64,000 nt of DNA from Salinimonas chungwhensis DSM 16280 (GTDB taxonomy: Bacteria; Pseudomonadota; Gammaproteobacteria; Enterobacterales; Alteromonadaceae), in NCBI RefSeq assembly GCF_000378185.1, contig NZ_KB899379.1:106720-170719 (forward strand), in the 5' to 3' direction. This document shows, one piece after another, positions 1-10,533 of this stretch; positions within the stretch are counted from its first letter, which is position 1; every line of letters begins with the position of its first letter. The notes under the pieces are model-generated. The model ran no database searches. It had not been told where the DNA came from and saw only the letters and a program-made list of their open reading frames with translations. Both the position numbers and the translations under genes were made by a program.

Positions 1-414
1 GTATCGGTAAAGCGCTTTTTACAGCCCTTCAGCTCAGGTTCAACGCTGAACAGAATAAGGGAAAGCAAGTCTCATCAGGGACGATGAGACAAGGGTAAAC
101 AGGGCCACGGATGGCCCTATTGACCTGGTTGCTTTCACCTGTTCAGGGTTGAACCGTTTTGAGCTGCCAGGGCGCGTGGGGTGTCCAGAGGGGATAGCGC
201 CCTGTCCCCTCTGGTTGCTGCCGGGCAACCCCGGCGAATGCTTAAATAATCCTGACAGGCTGGGAAAATACCACCCGGGATAAAAAAAGGGATAGCGCCC
301 TTTCCCCTCTGGTTGCTGCCGGGCAACCCCGTTGAATGCTTAAATACCCCTGACAGGCTGGGAAAGTACCACCCGGGATCAAAAAAGGGGCTGGCGCCCC
401 TTTATTTGTATCTG
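1..414. repeat. Non-coding structured region with tandem 98-bp repeat
   Basis: No convincing gene lies here. Positions 191-288 and 289-386 are two copies of a 98-bp unit, nearly identical, each containing a GGTTGC...GCAACC hairpin and ending in CACCCGGGAT plus an A-run. A third unit start at 387 is diverged and forms the der terminator. The left part (about 29-172) is a large imperfect inverted repeat: arms GGTTCAACGCTGAACAG (37-53) and CTGTTCAGGGTTGAACC (139-155), enclosing hairpins at 69-90 and 101-118. A perfect 10-bp stem with a 10-nt loop sits at 185-214. Short reading frames here repeat the same peptide and are artefacts of the repeat. Confidence 0.75.
381..403 (-). terminator. Rho-independent terminator after der
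   Basis: GGGGC-TGGC-GCCCC stem (387-400) followed on the minus strand by six T (complement of 381-386). It lies 12 bases past the der stop. A second, weaker hairpin with a T7 tract at 282-303 repeats the arrangement. Confidence 0.75.
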
Positions 415-1860
415 TTATTTACGTTTTTTGTGGAACGACATCATCCGCTTACGTTTTCGCTGCTGGGAAAGCGTTAGCTGATTTTTCTTACCTTCAAACG
501 GGTTTGCCCCTTCTCTGAATTCAATTTTAATTGGCGTACCCATAACATTCAACGCACGCCTGAAGTAATTCATTAAGAAGCGTTTATACGCCTGAGATAA
601 GTCATCCACCTGATTGCCATGAATAACAATAACAGGAGGATTATAACCACCGGCATGAGCATATTTCATTTTAACCCGACGACCGCGCACTAACGGCGGC
701 TGATGCTCATCCTGGGCCATCTCCATGATCTGCGTAAGCATTGCGGTATTGATTCGTTTAGTGGCGCTTTCGTACGCTTCATTCACTGAATCAAACAGAT
801 TACCAACGCCGGAACCGTGTAGTGCAGAAATAAAGTGAAGTCGGGCAAAGTCGATAAATCCAAGGCGGCGGTCGAGCTCACGTTTGATTTCGTCTTTGAC
901 ATCGGTGTCCAGACCATCCCACTTATTTACTGCGATAACCAACGAGCGACCTGAGTTTAGTACAAAGCCCAGTAAGCTAAGATCCTGATCAGAAATACCT
1001 TCTCGGGCATCTACCACCAGCAGCACAACATTCGACTCTTCAATGGCTTGCAATGTTTTAACAATCGAAAACTTTTCTACTGCTTCAGAAACCTTGCGAC
1101 GCTTTCTGACTCCCGCAGTATCAATGATGACATATTCACGCTCATCACGCTCCAGGGGTATATAAACACTATCTCTGGTGGTTCCCGGCAAATCATAAAC
1201 AATAACCCGCTCTTCACCTAAAATACGGTTAGTCAGGGTTGATTTACCGACATTGGGCTTGCCCACAATAGCCAGTTTGATTGGTAAATTCTGCAGACGT
1301 TCGAGCTGTTGTTCTGCTGATAATTCCTCACCTTCGTCGTCTTCTACCCTGGTCATCTCAGGAAATGCTTCACTTAACGAGGCCATTGAGGTATCCAGTA
1401 GCTGGCTCACCCCCCGGCCGTGTGCAGCAGCTATCTGGTAAACATTCCCCAGGCCCAGTCGATAGAACTCAGCACTTTCGCTGTGGCCATCGATACCATC
1501 TACTTTGTTGGCAACCAGATAAACCTTTTTATCCACTTTTCGCAGATGTTCAGCAATGCCCTGATCGGCCGGTAGCAAGCCAGCGCGGGCATCCACCATA
1601 AACAAAACAACATCTGCTTCGTCAATCGCCAGTAGCGACTGTCGGGCCATGTGTTCATCAATACCTTCTTCATCGCCGGTAATACCACCGGTATCCACAA
1701 CGATAAATTGCTTATTGTCATAAGTTGCCTGGCCGTACTTGCGGTCGCGGGTGAGGCCAGGAAAATCCGCCACCAGTGCGTCCCGGGTATTGGTCAATCG
1801 GTTAAACAGAGTGGACTTACCAACATTCGGGCGTCCCACCAGTGCAACTACAGGCAACAT
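415..1860 (-). CDS. der: Ribosome-associated GTPase Der (EngA)
   Basis: Double-Era-like GTPase needed for 50S ribosomal subunit maturation. Two G domains are visible in tandem. The first has GRPNVGKST at residues 9-17, DTGG at 56-59 and NKVD at 118-121. The second has GKPNVGKST at 200-208, DTAG near 247 and NKWD at 312-315. A C-terminal KH-like domain ends in a basic tail rich in K and R. The length of 481 residues is normal for gammaproteobacteria. It is the last gene of the rlmN-to-der cluster and has a terminator on either side, so it may also be transcribed from its own promoter. Confidence 0.98.
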   Translation of the reverse strand: MLPVVALVGRPNVGKSTLFNRLTNTRDALVADFPGLTRDRKYGQATYDNKQFIVVDTGGITGDEEGIDEHMARQSLLAIDEADVVLFMVDARAGLLPADQGIAEHLRKVDKKVYLVANKVDGIDGHSESAEFYRLGLGNVYQIAAAHGRGVSQLLDTSMASLSEAFPEMTRVEDDEGEELSAEQQLERLQNLPIKLAIVGKPNVGKSTLTNRILGEERVIVYDLPGTTRDSVYIPLERDEREYVIIDTAGVRKRRKVSEAVEKFSIVKTLQAIEESNVVLLVVDAREGISDQDLSLLGFVLNSGRSLVIAVNKWDGLDTDVKDEIKRELDRRLGFIDFARLHFISALHGSGVGNLFDSVNEAYESATKRINTAMLTQIMEMAQDEHQPPLVRGRRVKMKYAHAGGYNPPVIVIHGNQVDDLSQAYKRFLMNYFRRALNVMGTPIKIEFREGANPFEGKKNQLTLSQQRKRKRMMSFHKKRK

Positions 1861-1885
1861 GATGTATTCCTACATGAAAAAAGAG

Positions 1886-1921
1886 TTAAGAACAAACAGG
1901 CCGCGTCACAACGCGGCCTGT
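1886..1921 (-). terminator. Terminator between bamB and der
   Basis: Perfect 10-bp stem (1896-1905 with 1912-1921) and 6-nt loop. On the minus strand it is followed by a T-rich tract (TGTTTGTTCTT). It would attenuate or end read-through from bamB into der. Confidence 0.65.
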
Positions 1922-1968
1922 CCTTAAGTACATATTATAGCGGCTCTGGCCTTATTCGTCAGCCAGTA

Positions 1969-3228
1969 CTATTGCTCGCTGCTCAGCATGGCGATGGTGC
2001 CATCCTGGGTGACAGCGATGATATTGTCACCAACCTGAATCGGCGCAACATACACTGACTCGTCCTCATCGTCTCCGCCAAGATTATAACGCGCAACGAT
2101 GGCACCACTGTCCTTCTCAAGCCAGTGCAAATACCCCCAGTTATCACCCACAACAAGGTGATTGCCCACTGGTTGCGCTTCGGTAAGGTTGCGGCGCTTT
2201 AGTGAGCTTTGTGACCACAACTCAACACCATTGCGGCGATCAAGTCCGTAAACGGTTGAGTTCTTATCAACTAAAAACAACTCATTCCCATCCATAGATA
2301 AATCTCGGTAAGCGCCATATTCGCGCTTCCAGATAACGCGCCCACTGCGCAGCTCTACTGCTGCTAATGAACCATTATAGGAAATAGCATAGACAATTCC
2401 TCCATACAGTAGAGGAGTGACATCGACGTCAACGATACGCTCAAGTTCCGTGGCACCAGAAGGGGTTGTGATTGCGGTTTCCCACGCAACCATGCCAGAC
2501 TCAAGAATATTAACCTGAATCTTACCGGTGGGCGTGCCTACTAACGTGCCACCATTGGCGGCTACCGGCGCTGAGATACCCCGTAAACTTAACGGCGGTA
2601 CATCGCCTTCATTAAGCCAAAGCTGCTCACCGGTTTCGGTGTCCAGAGCAAACAGAGAACCGGCGCCAGTGTTTACCACCAGTAAACCCTCAGCTACCGC
2701 AGGTGGTGCCAGAATTTCGCCGGGTACCGAAGTACTCCACGCTAAGCTGCCATCATTGTTATTCAGTGCCAGAACGGAACCATTTTCAGTGCCAACATAT
2801 AACATATTGTCATCTAGCGTCAGCCCCGCGATACGTGCTGATTTTCCTGACTCCCAGAGTTGGGTCAGGCTGCTTAGCATGCCATCACTATCATACGCGG
2901 CGAAGTCTTTTTCCCAGAGTTTGTCACCGCTTGTTACATCAATGGCGGCCACCTGCCCATGGCGACTGGCCATATAAACCACATCGCCGTTAGTCACAGG
3001 GCGCAAACGCGAAAAATAATCATCAACACCATCGCCTACAGAGGTTTCCCAAATAACCTGAGGCTGAAACTTTTCCTCGATGGGCTTTAACGTACGAATT
3101 TCAACTTCTTCGTCGTCTGCGAACCAGTTTGATACGGTTGTGCAGCCACTCAGCGTGACTGATAGCGCTAACGTCAGGCCCAATGCCCGTGATACCCGGC
3201 TTATGCGGCCTTGTGTTACTTGTGACAA
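1969..3228 (-). CDS. bamB: Outer membrane assembly lipoprotein BamB
   Basis: Beta-propeller lipoprotein of the BAM complex, which folds beta-barrel proteins into the outer membrane. The N-terminus is a lipoprotein signal with lipobox LSGC (Cys about residue 29). The rest is a run of PQQ-like WD blades, for example repeats ending in GDKLWE, GSLAWS, GEQLWL and GRVIWK. Length 419 is slightly longer than E. coli BamB. The start is TTG, supported by AAGAGG eight bases upstream and by the lack of any later ATG before the signal peptide. It lies 19 bp after yfgM, matching the conserved order yfgM-bamB-der. Confidence 0.95.
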   Translation of the reverse strand: MSQVTQGRISRVSRALGLTLALSVTLSGCTTVSNWFADDEEVEIRTLKPIEEKFQPQVIWETSVGDGVDDYFSRLRPVTNGDVVYMASRHGQVAAIDVTSGDKLWEKDFAAYDSDGMLSSLTQLWESGKSARIAGLTLDDNMLYVGTENGSVLALNNNDGSLAWSTSVPGEILAPPAVAEGLLVVNTGAGSLFALDTETGEQLWLNEGDVPPLSLRGISAPVAANGGTLVGTPTGKIQVNILESGMVAWETAITTPSGATELERIVDVDVTPLLYGGIVYAISYNGSLAAVELRSGRVIWKREYGAYRDLSMDGNELFLVDKNSTVYGLDRRNGVELWSQSSLKRRNLTEAQPVGNHLVVGDNWGYLHWLEKDSGAIVARYNLGGDDEDESVYVAPIQVGDNIIAVTQDGTIAMLSSEQ

Positions 3229-3247
3229 TTCAGCTACCTCTTGGACG

Positions 3248-3868
3248 TTACGAGCCTGTGGCTACAGATAAATTATCCAGCTTCATTTTTACCAGCTGGT
3301 TGGCGGTGTCACTTTCCAGTGCTTTTGTATAGGCCATCCTGGCGTCATCAGCCTGACCTTTTTTTACGTAGGCATCGCCACGGATTTCAGCAACCAGCGC
3401 TGCAAAGGACTCACTCTTAATCCCATCCAGTGTTACCAGCGCTTTATCTGCGGCATCCATTTCGATTTGCAGCCGGGCCAGCCGCACACCGGCCAACGCG
3501 CTGAGGTGGGAGTCTTCTGCTCTGTCTAACAAGAGTTTAAACTGAGCAGCTGCACCTTCCAGGTCGCCCTGCTCCACCAGCTGACGGGCGGCAATTAGCG
3601 CAGCAATATCGCCATAACCATTATCAGCATTAGTCTTAGCGAATTCCCTGACGCTCTCCACATTACCTTGTTCAGTAGCGTTTTCGATGACTGTCTGATA
3701 CTCAGAAGACGCTTGTGCTTTTGCTTCGAGCTGACTTTCGCTGTAATAGCGCCATCCCCATAAGCCACCAAGGCCGAGCACAGCACCAACAATAATGGCG
3801 GTGCCATTGTCTTTCCAAAACCGCTTTATCGCTTCGACCTGCTGATCTTCTGTCGCGAACTGTTCCAT
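3248..3868 (-). CDS. yfgM: YfgM family ancillary SecYEG translocon subunit
   Basis: Membrane-anchored TPR protein that in E. coli associates with SecYEG and the periplasmic chaperone PpiD. The sequence shows a short cytoplasmic N-terminus (EQFATEDQQVEAIKRFWKDNG), one transmembrane helix near residues 23-40 and a periplasmic helical repeat domain. I chose the ATG at 3868 (206 residues) over an in-frame TTG six bases upstream, because AGAGG sits at a good distance from the ATG. It lies between hisS and bamB, as in E. coli. Confidence 0.93.
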   Translation of the reverse strand: MEQFATEDQQVEAIKRFWKDNGTAIIVGAVLGLGGLWGWRYYSESQLEAKAQASSEYQTVIENATEQGNVESVREFAKTNADNGYGDIAALIAARQLVEQGDLEGAAAQFKLLLDRAEDSHLSALAGVRLARLQIEMDAADKALVTLDGIKSESFAALVAEIRGDAYVKKGQADDARMAYTKALESDTANQLVKMKLDNLSVATGS

Positions 3869-3914
3869 TACCAACCTCTACTGTATGTATCAGTGTATCG
3901 TGACACTGTTATTT

Positions 3915-5192
3915 TTATTCCATCATCGTTGCGAGTGAGCCAGGCACCTCTGCCAGGGCGATGGTGACCTGCTCCTGCTGCCCGCGCAACGGTTTAATTG
4001 TGACCTGCTTATTCTGAGCTTCTTCTTCGCCGATAAGCAACGCGACCCGCGCGCCGGTTTTATCCGCGCGCTTGAGCTGCTTCTTCATATTTCCGCCACC
4101 GCAATGCATGGTAATTCGGGTTTGTGGCAGCGCATCACGCAGTTGCTCTGACACGGCCATAGCATAAACAGCAGCTTCATCACCCAGTGCAGTGACATAA
4201 ACATCCGCGCTGGCATTATGCTGTGTTTGTGCGTCCAGCGTTGTCAGTAATAAAACCAGGCGCTCCATTCCCATCGCAAAGCCTACCGCTGGCGTGGATT
4301 TTCCGCCTAACTGTTCTACCAGGCCATCATAACGCCCACCGGCACATACCGTACCCTGCGCACCAAGACTATCAGTAACCCATTCAAATACGGTGCGGTT
4401 ATAATAATCCAGACCACGAACCAGCCGTGGATTAACTTCATATTCGATGCCCGCCTGGCGTAATCGTTCACACAACTGTGAAAAATGTTGGGCGGAGGCA
4501 TCATCAAGATGATCAAGCAGTGAAGGTGCACCTTCCAGCGCTTTCTGAACATCCGGATTTTTGCTATCCAGAACCCGTAATGGATTGGATTCCAGGCGAC
4601 GCTTTGAGTCATCGTCCAGCTGGTCAGCACGGGATTTCAAAAATGCGATTAATGCCTCTCGATACGCCTGACGCGCTTCATTAGAGCCCAGCGAATTGAT
4701 TTCCAGTCTGACATGATTGCTGATGCCAAATGCTTTCCATAGCCTGGCACTTAGCATGATGACTTCTATATCAATATCAGGGCCATCCAGCCCGTACGTC
4801 TCAACGCCAAACTGATGAAACTGACGATATCTGCCTTTCTGCGGACGCTCATGTCGAAACATCGGCCCCATGTACCACAGACGCTGCTGCTGGTTGTACA
4901 ACAAGCCATGCTCATTTCCAGCCCGCACACAACTTGCCGTGCCTTCAGGCCGTAAGGTCAGATTGTCCCCATTACGATCCTCAAAGGTATACATTTCTTT
5001 TTCGACAATATCGGTCACTTCCCCGATAGAGCGCTTGAAAAGCTCGGTACTTTCTACGATGGGCGTGCGAATTTCCTGATAGCCATAGCTGGCCACCACC
5101 TGCCGCAAGGTCGACTCAACTTGCTGCCAGATACCGGAAACGTCCGGCAGGCAGTCGTTCATGCCACGAATAGCCTGTATTGTTTTAGCCAC
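3915..5192 (-). CDS. hisS: Histidyl-tRNA synthetase
   Basis: Class II aminoacyl-tRNA synthetase charging tRNA-His. Visible signatures are motif 2 ([16 protein letters not shown]), the histidine-binding HisA motif ([13 protein letters not shown]), motif 3 (GFAMGMERL) and a C-terminal anticodon-binding domain. The length of 425 residues is normal. The start is GTG ([12 protein letters not shown] follows), and E. coli hisS also begins with GTG. It belongs to the ispG-hisS-yfgM-bamB run. Confidence 0.97.
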   Translation of the reverse strand: MAKTIQAIRGMNDCLPDVSGIWQQVESTLRQVVASYGYQEIRTPIVESTELFKRSIGEVTDIVEKEMYTFEDRNGDNLTLRPEGTASCVRAGNEHGLLYNQQQRLWYMGPMFRHERPQKGRYRQFHQFGVETYGLDGPDIDIEVIMLSARLWKAFGISNHVRLEINSLGSNEARQAYREALIAFLKSRADQLDDDSKRRLESNPLRVLDSKNPDVQKALEGAPSLLDHLDDASAQHFSQLCERLRQAGIEYEVNPRLVRGLDYYNRTVFEWVTDSLGAQGTVCAGGRYDGLVEQLGGKSTPAVGFAMGMERLVLLLTTLDAQTQHNASADVYVTALGDEAAVYAMAVSEQLRDALPQTRITMHCGGGNMKKQLKRADKTGARVALLIGEEEAQNKQVTIKPLRGQQEQVTIALAEVPGSLATMME

Positions 5193-5268
5193 CTGAATTT
5201 CTCATACTGCTGATAAATAAAAGCCCGGTATTATAGGGACATTGCGGATAAACAACAATCGTTGCCTG

Positions 5269-6390
5269 TTACTCGTCTTTCACAGACACTGCGATTTTTT
5301 GCGCGCTGTCTAACTGAGTAGCTTTTGCCCGGATACGACGTTCCAGTTGATCCACCAGCTCACCATTTTTCAGGCGTACTTTCTGCCGTTTCCCGTCTTC
5401 GTAGAAGCCACTCATATTTCTGGCTCCTGTCAGACCCAGGTCGGACACTTCTGCTTCCCCGGGACCATTGACCACACAGCCAATGATAGACACATCCATA
5501 GGTGTGAGAATATCTTCCAGGCGTTGTTCCAGCGCATTAACCGTACCGATAACATCAAACTCCTGACGCGAGCAGCTGGGGCAGGCGATAAAATTGATGC
5601 CACGGGAACGAACACGCAACGACTTTAAGATGTCGAAACCTACTTTGATTTCTTCTACGGGATCGGCCGCCAGCGATACGCGCAATGTATCGCCGATGCC
5701 TTCGGATAACAGCATACCCAGCCCCACAGCGCTTTTTACTGCGCCAGCTCTTAAGCCGCCTGCCTCGGTAATACCTAGATGCAAAGGCTGATCAATTTTT
5801 TGGGCCAGCCCGCGGTACGCACCCACCGCTAAAAACACATCAGACGCTTTTACACTCACTTTAAACTGGTCAAAATTCAACTTATCGAGAATGTCTACAT
5901 GCCGCATGGCAGATTCTACCAGCGCCTCGGGCGTCGGCTCACCGTACTTTTCCTGCAGATCTTTTTCCAACGAACCGCCGTTAACGCCAATTCGGATGGG
6001 GATGCCTTTATCTTTAGCGCAGTCCACTACCGATCGAATGCGGTCCATGTTACCGATATTGCCGGGGTTGATGCGCAGACAGTCGACCCCATACTCTGCC
6101 ACCCTAAGCGCAATGCGATAATCAAAATGAATATCCGCCACTAGCGGTACCGTGACCTGACGGCGAATTTCCTTGAACGCTTCAGCTGCATCCATGGTGG
6201 GAACTGAGACCCTGATAATTTCACCGCCCACACTGACGATGCGGTTGATTTGAGCAACAGTAGCTTCTACATCGGTGGTCTGAGTATTGGTCATTGACTG
6301 CACCGCAATGGGCGCGCCATCACCGATCGGAACGCTACCCACGTTGATTCGGGTTGATTTTCTGCGTTTTATCGGACTTTCTGCAAACAT
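5269..6390 (-). CDS. ispG: 4-hydroxy-3-methylbut-2-enyl diphosphate synthase (flavodoxin)
   Basis: Catalyses the penultimate step of the MEP isoprenoid pathway, converting MEcPP to HMBPP with a 4Fe-4S cluster. The N-terminal part reads as a TIM barrel ([28 protein letters not shown]). The C-terminal cluster ligands are visible as Cys270, Cys273 (CPSC) and Cys305 ([10 protein letters not shown]). Length 373 is standard. It follows rodZ by only 2 bp, so the two are probably co-transcribed. It will depend on the SUF system encoded 10 kb away for its cluster. Confidence 0.97.
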   Translation of the reverse strand: MFAESPIKRRKSTRINVGSVPIGDGAPIAVQSMTNTQTTDVEATVAQINRIVSVGGEIIRVSVPTMDAAEAFKEIRRQVTVPLVADIHFDYRIALRVAEYGVDCLRINPGNIGNMDRIRSVVDCAKDKGIPIRIGVNGGSLEKDLQEKYGEPTPEALVESAMRHVDILDKLNFDQFKVSVKASDVFLAVGAYRGLAQKIDQPLHLGITEAGGLRAGAVKSAVGLGMLLSEGIGDTLRVSLAADPVEEIKVGFDILKSLRVRSRGINFIACPSCSRQEFDVIGTVNALEQRLEDILTPMDVSIIGCVVNGPGEAEVSDLGLTGARNMSGFYEDGKRQKVRLKNGELVDQLERRIRAKATQLDSAQKIAVSVKDE

Positions 6391-6392
6391 GA

Positions 6393-7415
6393 TTATTCCT
6401 GCATCGGTAAAGAAAAGCGCGCAGTGCGGCCATTCTGAAATTCTGATATATCTACAGATTCACCATTAAAGGTAATCTCAACATTGTCAGGTGCACCTAA
6501 CGTGACACTGACTGGCGGCTGACCAGTAATCGGCATAACCCGACCTGCACGTTTTACGCCGGTGGCAATAACCTCGCCAGAAGCATCTTCAATATTTACC
6601 CAGCAATCTTCCCCGAATGAAAACGTCATTTGTGCGGTTCCGGCGTCAGCATTGTTGGGTTCTGCCACGCCTGAGTCAGGCGTCTGCCGCGATATCGGGT
6701 CATCAATATCGCCGGCTGAATTTACCGTCGTGTCGGGCTGATCAGCAACTGTAGACGATACGGTTGTCACATCATCTGTTGTTTCTTGAGTGAGCGCTTG
6801 AACCTGGGAATCGTTTTGTGTGGGCGCGCTACCGGTACTGACAGAGCTTGTCGGTTCTAAGGCAGAGCGCTCATCATTGTTAGGTGTCTGACCGGCTGGT
6901 GAGGCAGTACGTGGCGATGCGGTAACCCCGGCATCGGAAGGACTGAGCTCATCCATTGACGCGGTGACACCATCGTCCAGGTTATCATCCTGCTGATACC
7001 ACCAGGCCACGACGCCAGCTACCAGCAAAAAGAAAATAACGTACGTAACCATCATCCAACGATCGTCGTGGGCTTGTTTGGAGACCTTACGCGAGAAACT
7101 TTGTAATTCCGCCGGCGGCTCGGTAGTCGTATGCGTGTTTTCAAACGCACGAATAATCTTAGCGTCGTCCAATCCAAGGTGTTTGGCGTAATTACGTACG
7201 TACCCCTTGGTGAACGTCACCGACATGCTGTCGTCGATTTTATCATTTTCGATATCTTCGACGGTGGTCGCTTTGACAAAAATCTTCGCGGCGATATCCT
7301 GCTGGCTCAGCCCTTGCTGTTCACGTGCCCGCTTTAATATCGTACCTGGTGACAACGCCGACTGTTCAGGAGCATCCTGAGCTGTGGCCTGGTGATGTAC
7401 ATCTTCTGAATTCAT
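6393..7415 (-). CDS. rodZ: Cytoskeleton protein RodZ
   Basis: Bitopic membrane protein linking MreB filaments to the cell-wall elongation machinery. It has an N-terminal Xre-type helix-turn-helix domain (about residues 22-90; [18 protein letters not shown]), one transmembrane helix at about 121-140 followed by the periplasmic side, a low-complexity Ser/Thr/Asp/Gln-rich linker to about 250, and a C-terminal DUF4115 beta domain ([20 protein letters not shown]). Order pilF-rodZ-ispG-hisS is conserved in gammaproteobacteria. Confidence 0.95.
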   Translation of the reverse strand: MNSEDVHHQATAQDAPEQSALSPGTILKRAREQQGLSQQDIAAKIFVKATTVEDIENDKIDDSMSVTFTKGYVRNYAKHLGLDDAKIIRAFENTHTTTEPPAELQSFSRKVSKQAHDDRWMMVTYVIFFLLVAGVVAWWYQQDDNLDDGVTASMDELSPSDAGVTASPRTASPAGQTPNNDERSALEPTSSVSTGSAPTQNDSQVQALTQETTDDVTTVSSTVADQPDTTVNSAGDIDDPISRQTPDSGVAEPNNADAGTAQMTFSFGEDCWVNIEDASGEVIATGVKRAGRVMPITGQPPVSVTLGAPDNVEITFNGESVDISEFQNGRTARFSLPMQE

Positions 7416-7423
7416 TCAACTAC

Positions 7424-8593
7424 CTAGTTTGTTTGTTGCTCAGGTGGAACCAGCCACAATCGGGTTCCCGCCTCCAGCAAATCGCTATCTGTCAGTTGGT
7501 TCCATTTTTGTAGTGTCGACATTTTGATATTGTACGTAACAGATATACGGTACAGGTTCTCAGCCTCCTGAACAACGTGTATACGCTGCTGTCGGGCTGA
7601 TTCTTCGCTACCTGAACGCACTTTAGTCATTTTTTCAGTCCGTTTGGACTCAGTCGCCTCTGACTTTGTCTCTGTGCCCCTGTGTTTATCACTGTGGCTT
7701 GAGGACTGTACATTACTATTTTCGGCTGCATGATCGGGGGGCTGCCTGGATGCCTCGCTATCCGGCCCTGCCTCGCGCTGCATCGGCGCTTCAATACGCC
7801 TGGATTTTGCCTTTTGCTTACGCTTGAGCACGGGTTTGTCGGTGCGGATAATCTCATACTCGCGAGCTTGTGCACTATCAGGATACATACTCACCAACAT
7901 GGCTCCATAGGCCTGCTGACTTTCCAGATCTTTCTGTCCTCGGGCGATTTCTACCGCAAGCCACAATGAATCGGGACTGATACTGGAGACTTTTTCATAG
8001 CGTTTAAGGGCATCAGAGGCTTTTTCCCAACGCGCCGTTGCGACATATTCCTGGGCCAGTAAAAAGAGGGTTTTAGCCCGGGAAGGCTGATGATTTAACG
8101 CATCATTAAAATAGTTGATAGCATCATCATGAAAGCCGCGCTCGGCTGCGCAAATGCCCATGTTTTCGTAAGTCAGAACCGCATTGGAATACCGCTGGTT
8201 TTTTATGGCCTGAGTGAAATATTTATTGGCCTGCTCGTATTCACCCTGTGCGCACAAATAGGCGCCGTAGCTATTGGCGATATCGGCATCCCGGGGCGCC
8301 AGATCCATAGCATTTTCAAAATACTCAACTGCGCGGGCTTTATCCTCAACAGCCTGGTAATAATACGCCATAGCATAATGAACCTGCGCCTGGCGCGGAC
8401 CAAACTCCAACGCTTTATCTAGATTTTTCTTGGCCTGAGAATACTGCCCGTTTTTCAGGTAAGTCAGCCCCAGCGACATACGGGTTTTTGCCGCTTGTTC
8501 AGTATCAAAATTATCACCCAGCATACCAGGCTGGGACTGGCTGACACATCCTGTCAGTATAAAAAAGCAGACAATCAGGCCTTTGCGTATCAC
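7424..8593 (-). CDS. pilF: Type IV pilus biogenesis lipoprotein PilF/PilW with C-terminal LysM domain
   Basis: The N-terminal two-thirds is a PilF/PilW pilotin-like lipoprotein. It has signal and lipobox LTGC (Cys about residue 16), then six or so TPRs (for example NGQYSQAKKNLDKALEFGP, PRDADIANSYGAYLCAQG). In type IV pili this protein helps the PilQ secretin reach and assemble in the outer membrane. After about residue 250 comes a charged linker rich in K, E, S and R, then a LysM fold at about 338-384 (IHVVQEAENLYRISVTYNIK...GTRLWLVPP) that would bind peptidoglycan. At 389 residues it is about 130 longer than usual PilF. The start is GTG with GGAG eight bases upstream. Confidence 0.9.
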   Translation of the reverse strand: MIRKGLIVCFFILTGCVSQSQPGMLGDNFDTEQAAKTRMSLGLTYLKNGQYSQAKKNLDKALEFGPRQAQVHYAMAYYYQAVEDKARAVEYFENAMDLAPRDADIANSYGAYLCAQGEYEQANKYFTQAIKNQRYSNAVLTYENMGICAAERGFHDDAINYFNDALNHQPSRAKTLFLLAQEYVATARWEKASDALKRYEKVSSISPDSLWLAVEIARGQKDLESQQAYGAMLVSMYPDSAQAREYEIIRTDKPVLKRKQKAKSRRIEAPMQREAGPDSEASRQPPDHAAENSNVQSSSHSDKHRGTETKSEATESKRTEKMTKVRSGSEESARQQRIHVVQEAENLYRISVTYNIKMSTLQKWNQLTDSDLLEAGTRLWLVPPEQQTN

Positions 8594-8616
8594 GCTACGA
8601 TCTCCATATGCATCAG

Positions 8617-9735
8617 TTACTGCGCCATTTTTACCGAAATCTGCTCGCCCTTCATCTGTTTTTTCAACATTCTTTTCGTGCGGTCGGCCACTTCACCGAC
8701 TAACTGGCCACACGCGGCGTCAATATCATCACCCCGGGTTTTGCGCACGACTACCGTGAAGCCATACTCCATCAGCACTTTAGCAAACCGGTCCATTCTT
8801 GAATTAGACGAGCAGGTATAAGGAGAACCTGGATAAGGATTAAACGGAATAAGGTTTATTTTACTGGGCGTATCTTTCAATACTTTTGCCAGTTCATGTG
8901 CCTGCTCAGTGCTATCGTTGATGTGGGAGAGCATGACATATTCAACAGTCACGCGGCCCTGATTAGCTTTAGACTTACTCAGATAACGACGAACGCCGGC
9001 TAGAAACTCTTCAATATTATACTTTTTGTTAATGGGCACAATTTCATTGCGCAACTCGTCATTGGGCGCGTGTAACGAGATCGCCAGCGCTACATCAATC
9101 ATATCGCCCAGCTTGTCCAGTGCCGGCACCACCCCAGAGGTGCTTAGTGTTACCCGGCGCTTAGACAGACCAAAACCATAGTCATCCAGCATAATATCCA
9201 TGGCCGGAACAACATGTTTAAGGTTCAGCAAGGGCTCACCCATGCCCATCATCACGACATTGGTTACGGGGCGCTGACTGGTATCTTTAGACAGCCCCAG
9301 ATGGGTTGCCACACGCCACACCTGGCCAATAATTTCGCTGCAGGTAAGATTACGGTTAAAGCCCTGTTGCGCGGTAGAACAGAACGTACATTCCAAAGCA
9401 CACCCGACCTGCGAAGAAACACACAGCGTGGCCCGATCTGCTTCAGGGATCCAGACGCTCTCCACTTCCTGGCCTCCTTCCAACGCCAGCACAAATTTAA
9501 TGGTGCCATCGCTGGCTTCCTGAAAATAAGCAATTTCCGGGGCGCGGATTTCGCTGTGTTCTTCCAGCTTAGCCCGTAAGTTTTTATTCAGGTTAGACAT
9601 CTGCGCAAAGTCACTGACACCATGATGATAAATCCATTTCATCAACTGGTCAGCGCGAAATGGCTTTTCGCCAATTTCCTTAAAAAACCCACGCAACCCT
9701 TCGCGATTTAGATTTAACAAATTTGTCTTTGCCAT
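8617..9735 (-). CDS. rlmN: Dual-specificity 23S rRNA/tRNA adenine C2 methyltransferase RlmN
   Basis: Radical SAM enzyme that methylates C2 of A2503 in 23S rRNA and A37 in some tRNAs. The cluster motif CALECTFC gives Cys112, Cys116 and Cys119, and the conserved C-terminal catalytic Cys is in [10 protein letters not shown] start it at the ATG giving [17 protein letters not shown] (372 residues), because that aligns with the usual RlmN N-terminus. A longer frame begins 75 bases upstream without support. The Shine-Dalgarno is weak. It lies 23 bp before pilF. Confidence 0.96.
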   Translation of the reverse strand: MAKTNLLNLNREGLRGFFKEIGEKPFRADQLMKWIYHHGVSDFAQMSNLNKNLRAKLEEHSEIRAPEIAYFQEASDGTIKFVLALEGGQEVESVWIPEADRATLCVSSQVGCALECTFCSTAQQGFNRNLTCSEIIGQVWRVATHLGLSKDTSQRPVTNVVMMGMGEPLLNLKHVVPAMDIMLDDYGFGLSKRRVTLSTSGVVPALDKLGDMIDVALAISLHAPNDELRNEIVPINKKYNIEEFLAGVRRYLSKSKANQGRVTVEYVMLSHINDSTEQAHELAKVLKDTPSKINLIPFNPYPGSPYTCSSNSRMDRFAKVLMEYGFTVVVRKTRGDDIDAACGQLVGEVADRTKRMLKKQMKGEQISVKMAQ

Positions 9736-9900
9736 AGGATGAATGACCTTACCTTTACCGGGTGAAAAAGCTGTACAGCGCATGTCGGGAACAGGGGCAG
9801 TTCTGTACAAAAATTGGGCGCGAATTTTACCACACCGCGCCCCCTGGTAAAAGCAGCTTTGCTGTTACAGAAGTTTGCGGATAGCTATTCGCTTTCATAC

Positions 9901-9930
9901 AAAAAAGGAGAGCTAATGCTCTCCTTTTCA
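9901..9930 (-). terminator. Terminator after ndk
   Basis: Stem AAGGAGAGC/GCTCTCCTT (9905-9913 with 9918-9926) with TAAT loop. A T6 run follows on the minus strand and a T4 run on the plus strand. It isolates ndk from rlmN. Confidence 0.85.
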
Positions 9931-9951
9931 TTATGCGATGTTAACTCACAC

Positions 9952-10383
9952 TTAACGAGTACGCGGGCAGATTTCTTCTTCAGAGAAAAAATAGGCAATT
10001 TCACGTGATGCAGATTCTGGCGCATCAGAACCATGAACCGCATTTTCGTCAATAGACGCTGCATAGTCAGCACGTAGCGTGCCAGCTGCAGCATCTGCAG
10101 GATTAGTAGCACCCATGATCTCGCGGTTTTTAGCAATCGCGTTTTCACCTTCAAGCACCTGAACCATCACCGGGCCAGATGTCATGAAATCTACCAACGC
10201 GCCAAAGAAAGGACGCTCTTTATGCTCTGCATAAAAACCTTCAGCCTGTTCTTTGCTCAGGTGCACCATTTTGGATGCAACAATGCGCAGACCTGCTGTT
10301 TCAAAACGGTTGTATATAGCGCCGATAACGTTTTTTGCCACCGCATCAGGCTTAACAATAGAGAATGTACGCTCTAGAGCCAT
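9952..10383 (-). CDS. ndk: Nucleoside diphosphate kinase
   Basis: Transfers the gamma phosphate between nucleoside triphosphates and diphosphates, balancing NTP and dNTP pools. The active-site histidine is His117 in [12 protein letters not shown], and the family start [17 protein letters not shown] is present. Length 143 is standard. It is a single gene with a clear terminator downstream, placed next to rlmN as in many gammaproteobacteria. Confidence 0.98.
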   Translation of the reverse strand: MALERTFSIVKPDAVAKNVIGAIYNRFETAGLRIVASKMVHLSKEQAEGFYAEHKERPFFGALVDFMTSGPVMVQVLEGENAIAKNREIMGATNPADAAAGTLRADYAASIDENAVHGSDAPESASREIAYFFSEEEICPRTR

Positions 10384-10533
10384 GTTCTAGTCTCCGATAA
10401 TTCGTTTAAAAATTTTGGCCGCGAATTATAGGCAATAAAACACTGATTTGCCAGAGGCGTTTTACCCGAACGCGGAATTGATTTCAAAAGCAGTCTAACA
10501 CAGCGATTGTGAAAGACCGATTACACTGACAAT

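Noticed and set aside
38-154. Possible integron attC site, with GTTCAAC and GTTGAAC ends 117 bp apart
   Set aside because: The ends fit the loose consensus, but there is no integrase or cassette gene nearby, and the arms extend beyond a normal attC. The region reads better as a structured repeat.
40-326. Short minus-strand frames starting MPGSNQRG
   Set aside because: Both frames arise from the 98-bp repeat and share the same repeat-derived start. They have no protein character or ribosome site.
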